Shown here: one piece after another, positions 54,653 through 61,777 of the stretch | How positions within the stretch are numbered: the stretch's first letter is position 1 | Layout of the letters: the number at the start of each line of letters is the position of its first letter | Origin: Winogradskyella forsetii | Lineage (GTDB): Bacteria; Bacteroidota; Bacteroidia; Flavobacteriales; Flavobacteriaceae | Length of the DNA: 64,000 nucleotides | Assembly (NCBI RefSeq): GCF_013394595.1 | Contig: NZ_CP053348.1 | Span: 1-64,000 of the forward strand | Direction: 5' to 3' | Position numbers and translations under genes: made by a program | The notes under the pieces: generated by a model | Seen by the model: the letters and a program-made list of their open reading frames with translations, nothing else | What the model was told of the DNA's origin: nothing | Database searches by the model: none

Positions 54653-55621
54653 ATGAAAGAAAAAGACCTCCTTCATATATTGGGAAAAGAAGTGGCATTG
54701 GGAGAAAGTGCCCAAGTCAGTTTTAATGTGGCAAAATTGCATACACAGAATACGATAGATGTTCCGGTGATTATAGAACGTTCTAAAAAACCGGGTCCAA
54801 CAGTTTTAATTACGGCTGGTATTCATGGCGATGAGGTTAATGGTGTGGAAATTGTTCGTCAGATTATATCCAAAGGGATTAACAAGCCTAAAAAGGGTAC
54901 TATCATCTGTATTCCTGTTATCAATGTGTTTGGGTTTATTCATCTGGATCGTGAGTTTCCCGATGGTCGTGATCTCAATCGTGTATTTCCTGGAATAAGA
55001 GGTGGTTCTTTGGCAAGTAGAGTGGCTTTTAAATTGGTTACGGAAATATTACCACATGCCGATTTGGTGTTGGATTTTCATACTGGTGGAGCGGATCGAT
55101 TTAATGCGTCCCAAATTAGAATCATTAAAAAGGAGAAAACCTTGGACGAATTGGCCAAAATCTTTGGTGCCCCTTTTATTTATTACTCTAAAAATCTTAA
55201 AAAATCGTTTAGAAATACCTGCCATAAATTGAGTATCCCTATTCTATTGTTTGAAGGTGGAAAATCGTTTCATATCGATAATACCATTACCAATACTGCT
55301 GTAAATGGTACCAAACGCGTTTTGCATCACTTGGGTATGTTAAACCGAAAATTTAAGGTCTCAGAGCCCAAAAACCCCTGTATTTACATTGAAGATAGCA
55401 AATGGATTAGAGCCAAATTTTCAGGAATGTTTAAAGCAACGGTGAGTATCAATGCTGAAGTCAAAAAAGGCGATGATATTGGAAACATTACCGATCCTTA
55501 TGGTAGCTTCAACCACTTTGTAAAAGCACCCAATGATGGTTATGTCTTTAATATTAATGAATCGCCAATCATCTATCAAGGTGATGCGATTTTTCATATA
55601 TCAACAAAAGTGACCTCGTGA
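54653..55621 (+). CDS. M14-type succinylglutamate desuccinylase/aspartoacylase-like protein
   Basis: Zinc carboxypeptidase-type protein of 322 residues. Ligands are His58 and Glu61 (GIHGDEVNG) and His143 (DFHTG); Glu201 (LLFEGG) is the likely catalytic base; RDLNRVFPG at 106-114 is conserved. Relatives sit beside RimK and may remove the residues that RimK adds. Its stop overlaps the GTG start of the next gene by four bases. Confidence 0.87.
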   Translation: MKEKDLLHILGKEVALGESAQVSFNVAKLHTQNTIDVPVIIERSKKPGPTVLITAGIHGDEVNGVEIVRQIISKGINKPKKGTIICIPVINVFGFIHLDREFPDGRDLNRVFPGIRGGSLASRVAFKLVTEILPHADLVLDFHTGGADRFNASQIRIIKKEKTLDELAKIFGAPFIYYSKNLKKSFRNTCHKLSIPILLFEGGKSFHIDNTITNTAVNGTKRVLHHLGMLNRKFKVSEPKNPCIYIEDSKWIRAKFSGMFKATVSINAEVKKGDDIGNITDPYGSFNHFVKAPNDGYVFNINESPIIYQGDAIFHISTKVTS

Positions 55622-56181
55622 CAAAGAAAGCATTACGCGCAAAATACAAATCATTGCGGCAACAATTGTCAGCAAATGAAGTTGACGATTACAGTATCGA
55701 AATTGCGAATCAATTGTTAAGCTTGGACATTTGGAACCATTCCTTTTATCATATTTTTTTAACGATTGAAGAACAAAAGGAAATCAACACGGATTTTATC
55801 CTCAATATTTTAGCAGGAAAAGACAAACACATCGTTATTTCCAAAAGTAATTTTGAAGATTATAGTATGACACATTTTCTGTTAACAGATAGTACGGTCA
55901 TCAAAAAAAATAGATATAACATTCCCGAACCTGTTGAGGGTATAGAAATTAATCCATCGCAATTAGAAGTGGTTTTTATTCCCCTTTTAGCTTTCGATAA
56001 AATAGGTCATAGAGTAGGCTACGGCAAAGGTTTTTACGATCGCTTTTTAGCCAATTGTAAACCTGAAACCTTAAAAATAGGCTTATCGTTTTTTGAACCT
56101 GAGGATTTGGTTTTTGAAGCTTCAGAAAATGATATTAAGTTGGATTATGGTGTGACACCTAATCAAGTATTTGAGTTTTAG
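55618..56181 (+). CDS. 5-formyltetrahydrofolate cyclo-ligase
   Basis: Recycles 5-formyl-THF to 5,10-methenyl-THF with ATP. It has 187 residues, normal length. The glycine-rich ATP loop GYGKGFYDRF is in place, and basic N-terminal KKALRAKYKSLRQQL is typical. It starts at GTG (55618) in a GTGA overlap with the M14 gene. Its 3' end overlaps the convergent lspA by 23 bases. Confidence 0.92.
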   Translation: MTKKALRAKYKSLRQQLSANEVDDYSIEIANQLLSLDIWNHSFYHIFLTIEEQKEINTDFILNILAGKDKHIVISKSNFEDYSMTHFLLTDSTVIKKNRYNIPEPVEGIEINPSQLEVVFIPLLAFDKIGHRVGYGKGFYDRFLANCKPETLKIGLSFFEPEDLVFEASENDIKLDYGVTPNQVFEF

Positions 56182-56800
56182 AGGATTCTTGAAAAGCCTT
56201 TTTATTAAATACAATCAAGATGCCGATACCTGTACTTATAGCCATATCAGCCACATTAAAAACAGGATCAAAAAAAGAAAAATACTTGCCACCAAAAAAC
56301 GGTAACCATTCTGGTAGTGCACCTTGCCAAATGGGAAAGTGCAACATATCCACAACATTGCCATGAAATACGCTTTCATAGCCACCATCTTCAGGTAAAA
56401 ATGTAGCGACTTGCATAATGCTATCACTAAATAATACCCCATAAAATACTGAATCTATAATATTACCTAAGGCACCAGCGAAAATTATGGAAATGGCAAA
56501 AATGAGGGTTTTCGATTTCTTCTTTTTTGTCACATCTAAAAGCCAGAATGCGATCCCAGTAACTGCAATAATTCTGAATAGAGTTAGAATAAGTTTCGCA
56601 GAACGGTCGGAAATCAACGTTGTAAAATCGCTAAGTTTTGTGCCCCAAGCCATGCCGTCGTTCTCAATAAACGCAATATGAAACCATGAAAATACGGTAA
56701 CACTTTCGCCCAGTTGAAAATGGGTTTTGATATAAACTTTACTGATTTGGTCTATCAGAAGAATTAGGATGATTAGTATGGTGGCTTTTTTTAGGGACAT
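56159..56800 (-). CDS. lspA: lipoprotein signal peptidase II
   Basis: Cleaves the signal peptide of prolipoproteins in the inner membrane. I start it at ATG 56800 (MSLKKATILI); the longer ORF from 56857 gains 19 residues by reading a palindrome. There are four membrane segments, and the two catalytic Asp are in GNIIDS and FNVADMAIS. At 213 residues it is slightly long, through an extra loop ending in FFGGKYFSFFDPV, as I know from Bacteroidota. It converges on the cyclo-ligase gene, overlapping by 23 bases. Confidence 0.94.
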   Translation of the reverse strand: MSLKKATILIILILLIDQISKVYIKTHFQLGESVTVFSWFHIAFIENDGMAWGTKLSDFTTLISDRSAKLILTLFRIIAVTGIAFWLLDVTKKKKSKTLIFAISIIFAGALGNIIDSVFYGVLFSDSIMQVATFLPEDGGYESVFHGNVVDMLHFPIWQGALPEWLPFFGGKYFSFFDPVFNVADMAISTGIGILIVFNKKAFQESSKTQILD

Positions 56801-56814
56801 ATCAGTTCCTGCGA

Positions 56815-56832
56815 TCCCGATAACTATCGGGA
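56815..56832. repeat. TCCCGATA palindrome
   Basis: TCCCGATA (56815-56822) is mirrored by TATCGGGA (56825-56832), with AC between. It lies 15 bases upstream of lspA and was read as coding only in the longest ORF. A diverged copy forms part of the hairpin at 35062-35107. Confidence 0.8.
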
Positions 56833-56877
56833 AGGAATCTCTTTTAGGTTTCGGCAAAAATATGGTTATATTTAAAA

Positions 56878-57738
56878 CTAATGTAAAGTGTAACTAAAAT
56901 AACCTGCTTCGTGCTCGAAAAAATTGTCATAATAAGAATTCGAAGTTGTTGGCTCATATTCAATCCAATAAGCAGATCTTTGTATTATTCGATGAAATTC
57001 GACATATAAATGTTTATCCAACCAATTAATAATCTTGTTTTTAGATGACCATTTACTAATTGGTTTATTTAAATAAGCATTAAATATTGAAAAGTCATGA
57101 GATTGATAAATATGTATTATTTCATGTTTTATTAATCCAACATCATTTTTATCAGGCGAATAAAGCACAATATGTCCAGGAAAAGCAATACCTCGTGAAT
57201 TAGTTGTTACGAATCTATCTGTATTACTAGAAAATATAAATTCTCCTGTTTTTAATGTTTTCTCTAACTCAAACTTTGTTTGTGTTGCAATACCAACAGC
57301 GTAAACTAAAGCCACAGGCATAAATTTATAATTAACAGAAAACTTATCTTTAGTATTAAATTCTATTCTACTAAATCCAATATTCAAATGCCATTTGTCA
57401 TAAAAATTATTATTAAGTGCTGCGTTTTCTTTAATAGATGTACCTGCTGCATTCACTAATTTTGCTGCCCAAAAATATTCCCATTGTTGTTGTCTACTTG
57501 CTTCTCTTAAAATACGTTTACTCTCGAAAGTAACATATCCACCTAAGGCACCTTGCCATAAAGATTTTTTAATGGTTTTCCCTAATGGTTGATCTGGTGA
57601 TTTATTGATAATTGCGCCTATTGTACTTAATATTGCGCCGAACCCTACGTTGTACAATGCGGCTTCGGTGTCGTTGGCTTGAGCATATGCAGGAAAGCTT
57701 ATGGCAATAAGTAATAATGATAAAATTAGATTTTTCAT
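56878..57738 (-). CDS. secreted HExxH protein between lspA and lnt
   Basis: Protein of 286 residues. The signal peptide ends near FPAYAQ (1-20). A clear HEIIH at 205-209 and a late FEHEAGY (Glu277) give the ligand pattern of a gluzincin-type metalloprotease. Hydrophobic stretches near 30-50 and 140-155 may touch the membrane. Its ATG overlaps the stop of the lnt-like gene by four bases, and lspA lies 77 bases further. I recognise no named family. A role in lipoprotein handling is a guess from position. Confidence 0.7.
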   Translation of the reverse strand: MKNLILSLLLIAISFPAYAQANDTEAALYNVGFGAILSTIGAIINKSPDQPLGKTIKKSLWQGALGGYVTFESKRILREASRQQQWEYFWAAKLVNAAGTSIKENAALNNNFYDKWHLNIGFSRIEFNTKDKFSVNYKFMPVALVYAVGIATQTKFELEKTLKTGEFIFSSNTDRFVTTNSRGIAFPGHIVLYSPDKNDVGLIKHEIIHIYQSHDFSIFNAYLNKPISKWSSKNKIINWLDKHLYVEFHRIIQRSAYWIEYEPTTSNSYYDNFFEHEAGYFSYTLH

Positions 57739-59072
57739 AAAATGCTAATAATTTTAGAGTATATACTTTGCTTTGGAAATAGTTTAATTTGTACTTGTTC
57801 TATTTCCTCGGAAAGGTATGATTCTATTTTTCCATTTGGTAAAAATATGCATGAAATACCATCATCCGCAACTTTTAAAATAGATTTGTTATTTTCTATT
57901 GCCCTAATTCTAACGATATTAAGATACTGTTTTTTACCAAAATCCGAACCATTCATAAAATGTTCACTTGTTAGCAAAAATAAAGCTTTAGCATTTAAAC
58001 TTTTGCTCGCTACAAACGAAGAAAAAATAGACTCATAGCAAACTAATGGAAAAATATTTAGTGAATTAGTTATTTTATTTTCATCATCGTTCTTATTTTT
58101 TACATAATAACTAGGGTACCAAGCACTAAAAAAAGATGGGGTAAACTCTCGTATAGGCACATATTTTTTTTTTGTTCTAAATAGAGTCTCCTTTTGCGAT
58201 AGAGTGGCAACACCGTTAAACCTTATTGTATGATTGTTAATCAGCTCTGTCCCAATTATGAAATTAGTATTGGGATTCTTTTTATGGTAAAAATCAAAAA
58301 ACTCAGTATAGATACCTTGTTTAAGTTCAGATGGATATAAGCCTGTATAAAACAATTCAGGAGTCACAATAAAATCAATATTCTGAATATTATTTAAAGT
58401 ACGATACATGCTTTTAGTTGTATTATATTTTGTACTTTTTTTAACAGGATTATAAGCAAGCACATCAATTTTTTCTGTGTTTAAGTTATCGTATGAAATA
58501 TTTGCATATTGAATCAATGACAACACTGGAAACATAAGACCTATTGAGAATGAAATATAAAAGACTCTCCTGTTTTGAACAATAATCTCGTAGAGGCACC
58601 AACCAATGCATAGCAACCACAAACTACCACCATAAGAACCAAACACAGAATACCATTCAACAAGATACCATTGATTACCCATTACATGCCCTAGACTAAG
58701 CCAGGGAAAAGCTAAATCCCATATTGAATATATCACTTCAAAGCCAACATAAAAAGCAACAAACAATAACCGTTTATATTTGTTATTGAAAAAATAGTAA
58801 GCTACAAATATTGGTAAATATAAAATGGCATTAGCTATAAGTATGAGAAAAGCATTATAACCATCAACTGTAAACAACCAGAATATACTTGTGAGGTTAA
58901 ATACGAGAAGAAAGACAAAAGACAAAAGTACCTTTAAATATACTTTTTTTTCGTCTTGTACCTCTAAAAAGAAGAAAAGAAGAACAATGTTTATTATAAA
59001 AAATGAACCATAGAAATTCCAAGATATAAAATTAATAAATCCAAAAGCAATTAAGATAAAAAATGACTTCAT
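57735..59072 (-). CDS. lnt: apolipoprotein N-acyltransferase-like protein
   Basis: Divergent Lnt of 445 residues. About six membrane segments fill the first 190 residues, then a nitrilase-type domain. The expected triad is visible as Glu239 (VTPELFYTG), Lys303 (KKKYVP) and Cys345 (LVCYES). Lnt adds the third acyl chain to lipoproteins. E. coli Lnt has 512 residues, so this is short. It overlaps the HExxH gene by four bases. Function should be confirmed, as Bacteroidota lipoprotein acylation varies. Confidence 0.82.
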   Translation of the reverse strand: MKSFFILIAFGFINFISWNFYGSFFIINIVLLFFFLEVQDEKKVYLKVLLSFVFLLVFNLTSIFWLFTVDGYNAFLILIANAILYLPIFVAYYFFNNKYKRLLFVAFYVGFEVIYSIWDLAFPWLSLGHVMGNQWYLVEWYSVFGSYGGSLWLLCIGWCLYEIIVQNRRVFYISFSIGLMFPVLSLIQYANISYDNLNTEKIDVLAYNPVKKSTKYNTTKSMYRTLNNIQNIDFIVTPELFYTGLYPSELKQGIYTEFFDFYHKKNPNTNFIIGTELINNHTIRFNGVATLSQKETLFRTKKKYVPIREFTPSFFSAWYPSYYVKNKNDDENKITNSLNIFPLVCYESIFSSFVASKSLNAKALFLLTSEHFMNGSDFGKKQYLNIVRIRAIENNKSILKVADDGISCIFLPNGKIESYLSEEIEQVQIKLFPKQSIYSKIISIL

Positions 59073-59102
59073 TAGATTACTATTGATTTTGGGACATTAT
59101 TT

Positions 59103-59137
59103 AAGAAAAAAGATCGTTTTTTGTAAAACGATCTTTT
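59103..59137 (-). terminator. intrinsic terminator of the 59-60 kb secreted-protein operon
   Basis: AAAAGATCGTTTT (59108-59120) is mirrored by AAAACGATCTTTT (59125-59137) around TTGT. The A run to the left reads as a T run on the minus strand. Confidence 0.85.
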
Positions 59138-59158
59138 CAATCTATGATATAAATGAAT

Positions 59159-59953
59159 TTATTCTTTATCTATTTTCATATCCGCTCTCATTGATGTAAT
59201 AGCACCTATGTAAACATCATTTTCGCCTTCGGCACCTGTCTCAATGATATAACCAGTTCTTCCAATATAGAATGTTAAATTCGCTTTATCAGGAAATTCG
59301 GCTAAATCTGCCTCAGATATGGTATATGTACCATTATCTTCAATTGTTAGACCTTTTATCAATCTTTCATTATAATTATTGACCATTTCTTCAGAAAATT
59401 GGCTAGTAGGTTTATATTCTACGGCTAAAATAATACCGTTGGCATTTTCGGCATCTGAATTCCATGTTATATAAGATCCTGGTTGTATGTGCCCGTCTTT
59501 TAAATTATACAGGTTTGCTGCAATAATTTCTGGAATGTAAAAAGACACAACATTATCAGATGTTGAACCATTTTTGGCTTGTGGTATTTTGTTTTGAACA
59601 CTAACACTCACTTCTTTGCCATAAAACATACTCAAATCTTCAACATTATTATTCCAATTCGTTGATTCCTCTCCATAATAAATATTGTCGCCTTTAAATG
59701 GGTTTCCATCTATTTCTAATTCAATAGCACCAATTTTTGAACTCGTACTAATAGCATTTATACTGTTTGTACTATTAAGTCCGCCTGCTCGTTGAATGAG
59801 AATTTTATTATCGGTATCTGCATTATCAAACTCTAGGTAATCTTGGAATGTTTTTATACTATTAACTTCTGATGATGTATCCAACTCATGGCTTTCCTCA
59901 CTACAAGAAAAAGCAACAATTGTAAAAAGCAATATATACGTTATATTTTTCAT
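59159..59953 (-). CDS. lipoprotein of unknown function
   Basis: Lipoprotein of 264 residues; the leader ends at AFSC (Cys17) after MKNITYILLF. The mature part is rich in Asn, Ser and Glu with a few strand-like parts (LTFYIGRTGYIIETG). I recognise no domain. It lies 27 bases after the 183-residue secreted protein gene and ahead of a strong terminator, so the two form an operon. Confidence 0.65.
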   Translation of the reverse strand: MKNITYILLFTIVAFSCSEESHELDTSSEVNSIKTFQDYLEFDNADTDNKILIQRAGGLNSTNSINAISTSSKIGAIELEIDGNPFKGDNIYYGEESTNWNNNVEDLSMFYGKEVSVSVQNKIPQAKNGSTSDNVVSFYIPEIIAANLYNLKDGHIQPGSYITWNSDAENANGIILAVEYKPTSQFSEEMVNNYNERLIKGLTIEDNGTYTISEADLAEFPDKANLTFYIGRTGYIIETGAEGENDVYIGAITSMRADMKIDKE

Positions 59954-59980
59954 AATTTTAATTTAATTCGTTTTTAATAA

Positions 59981-60532
59981 TTAACAATTCTCCCTTCTTA
60001 AATACACCCAATTGGTAATAGAAATACTGGTTGAAAAACTTTGTGTAATCTCCGAAAACCAAAGACCTCTAGCATAGGTCGGTGAATTGCTAGAACCCCA
60101 ATAAGGGCCACATTGTTCCCAATATTCTACATTAATTCGAAATTGGTCGTTTGCTGGTACTGGTATAGTCATTGTTGAACCACCTTGATTATCAGGGTTC
60201 CAAACATATTCTTCATTATAATTATCGCAATTTGACGAAATTGTAATAACACAATAATATTGATTAGGGTTGCTAAATAAGCTTGAAGCACTCGATCCAC
60301 CAGACCATAAACTAGGAATTACAGGCACTGCCCAATTACTAATACGTCCTGGAGGCATTTCATACATTTGAAATAGTGTGACTTCAGTATCTCTAAATTG
60401 AATCTCACAACCTCCTTGATGGGTTTTATCTTTACCGCCGCCTCCTTTACCACCACCACTAGAGGACATTAGCATTACTGCCATAATAGGCATAATCGAA
60501 AACACTAAGAGTTTTCTAAAATTTATATTCAT
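59981..60532 (-). CDS. small secreted glycine-rich-leader protein
   Basis: Protein of 183 residues. The leader (1-24, ending in VMLMSSSGGG) is followed by a Gly/Lys-rich linker (GGGKGGGGKD). The mature part has five Cys (GGCEIQF, YYCVITISSNC, EQCGPYWG, and a C-terminal Cys), suited to disulphide bonds outside the cytoplasm. It is the first gene of the operon with the lipoprotein. The function is unknown. Confidence 0.6.
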   Translation of the reverse strand: MNINFRKLLVFSIMPIMAVMLMSSSGGGKGGGGKDKTHQGGCEIQFRDTEVTLFQMYEMPPGRISNWAVPVIPSLWSGGSSASSLFSNPNQYYCVITISSNCDNYNEEYVWNPDNQGGSTMTIPVPANDQFRINVEYWEQCGPYWGSSNSPTYARGLWFSEITQSFSTSISITNWVYLRRENC

Positions 60533-60972
60533 AATTTTAAAATATTGTGTACGTCAAACTCAATCGTTAATATTTGACGATACTGATTAATAATAAATTA
60601 ATACAAGGATTTTAAAAATTACAAGGAAATTACAAGGTAAGATTAACAAGGATAAAAAATAAACCAGCACTGGTTTTTTGAATTAATTCAATTGGTCATG
60701 CAAAGATTTTAAAACATCCCCTTGTAAAAGATGTCCATTACCTTTTCTGACAGAACAAATTTACATTGATTCCTTACCATACAAAATTGCGAAGTGTTAA
60801 ATTATTTAATTATAGATGTTAAAAAAATTGCTAAACAACTACAATAATTACGGTTTTTCCGTAAAAACACATGTATTCTGTAAGGTATTTCTTAAAATAG
60901 TTCAGATTTTACGTTGTTTTTAGTCGTAGTTATACAGTGGCATCAGGTTGATTATCAATTGTCTAACTGTAT
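60533..60972. other. non-coding AT-rich interval
   Basis: These 440 bases upstream of the secreted-protein operon show no ORF, hairpin or strong promoter box that I can point to. Confidence 0.45.
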
Positions 60973-61218
60973 TTATTTTGAATATTGTCTATCGTTATCA
61001 TCTTTTATTGCAATCTGAAAGTCATTTTGGTATTCACCATCTAAAATTGAGGTCACACTTATTTCGTCTGTTTTAGAAGTCGAAACTGAAATATCGAAAA
61101 TTCGATTTCCGTTGATTGAAATCATTTCAATATGCTGTGCAGATAATTGCTTTTGTATTTTGTTTTGAGAAAACCCAGGGAAGAAATAAAACAGAAATGC
61201 TAATAACAGAAAAAACCT
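60973..61218 (-). pseudogene. remnant of a secreted protein gene
   Basis: The frame reads a signal-peptide-like RFFLLLAFLFYFFPGFSQ followed by QLSAQHIEMISINGNRIFDISV and SVTSILDGEYQNDFQI, and stops soon after. It looks like the front third of a longer secreted protein. The normal start is gone: the frame continues upstream only through the palindromic repeat at 61227-61248 and the dksA terminator, and no ATG or GTG fits. The late stop lies at 60973-60975. Both ends are thus broken. The parent family is known to me only as hypothetical. Confidence 0.6.
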
Positions 61219-61226
61219 TTCAGGTT

Positions 61227-61248
61227 TGGCTTCGACTACGCTCAGCCA
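61227..61248. repeat. TTCGACTACGCTCA repeat at the remnant's 5' end
   Basis: TGGCT (61227-61231) and AGCCA (61244-61248) flank the core TCGACTACGCTC. It directly precedes the signal-peptide-like part of the remnant gene. An ACCTTTCAGGT motif, half of the other palindrome family, adjoins it at 61215-61225. Confidence 0.7.
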
Positions 61249-61280
61249 CCGAAAAAATCTTTGAGGTCTGGAAAAACGAA

Positions 61281-61315
61281 AAAGCAAAGCCTCAGAATTA
61301 AAACTCCGAGGCTTT
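61281..61315 (-). terminator. terminator after the ileS-dksA operon
   Basis: AAAGCCTC (61286-61293) pairs with GAGGCTTT (61308-61315); an A-rich run to the left gives a T run on the minus strand. It lies 76 bases after the dksA-like gene. Confidence 0.75.
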
Positions 61316-61356
61316 ATGATATTTCTATAATTCAAAATTTAATCTCAATTTCATGA

Positions 61357-61387
61357 TCCCGAAATTTCGGGACTGCTTTTGCAGGAA
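61357..61387. repeat. TCCCGAAATTTCGGGA palindrome plus CTGC hairpin
   Basis: The 16-base perfect palindrome at 61357-61372 is followed at once by CTGC-TTTT-GCAG (61373-61384). It adjoins the 3' end of the dksA-like gene. Confidence 0.75.
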
Positions 61388-61391
61388 TTTG

Positions 61392-61772
61392 TTACTGCAT
61401 ATTCTTAGCTTCAATACTCAAAGTCGCATGTGGTACTAATTTCAAACGTTCTTTGGCGATTAATTTCCCCGTAACACGGCAAATTCCATAGGTTTTATTT
61501 TCAATGCGTATCAATGCGTTTTTCAGGTCGCGAATAAACTTTTCCTGACGAATAGCCAATGCTGAATTGGACTCTTTGCTCATAACAGCACTGCCTTCAT
61601 CAAAGGCCTTAAATGTTGGCGATGTATCTTCGGTGCCATTGTCATGGTCGTTCATATACGCACTTCGTATTAGCTCTAAATCGTGCTCCGCTTTTTTTAT
61701 TTTTTCTTGAACTATGGATTTAAATTCTTCTAAATCTTTGTCCGAATATCTGTTGTTGGTTTCTGTTGCCAT
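61392..61772 (-). CDS. DksA/TraR-family protein
   Basis: Protein of 126 residues with a long N-terminal coiled coil and a C-terminal zinc-finger-like part, CRVTGKLIAKERLKLVPHA. Only one of the four zinc cysteines remains, so zinc binding is doubtful, as I recall from other Bacteroidota members. The coiled coil carries acidic residues at its tip region (GTEDTSPT), where DksA reaches into RNA polymerase. It lies five bases after ileS, in the same operon, a conserved flavobacterial arrangement. Confidence 0.88.
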   Translation of the reverse strand: MATETNNRYSDKDLEEFKSIVQEKIKKAEHDLELIRSAYMNDHDNGTEDTSPTFKAFDEGSAVMSKESNSALAIRQEKFIRDLKNALIRIENKTYGICRVTGKLIAKERLKLVPHATLSIEAKNMQ

Positions 61773-61777
61773 AAGTT

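Noticed and set aside
56801..56857. 19-residue N-terminal extension of LspA
   Set aside because: It translates a TCCCGATA palindrome, and LspA proteins start close to the first membrane segment, as with ATG 56800.
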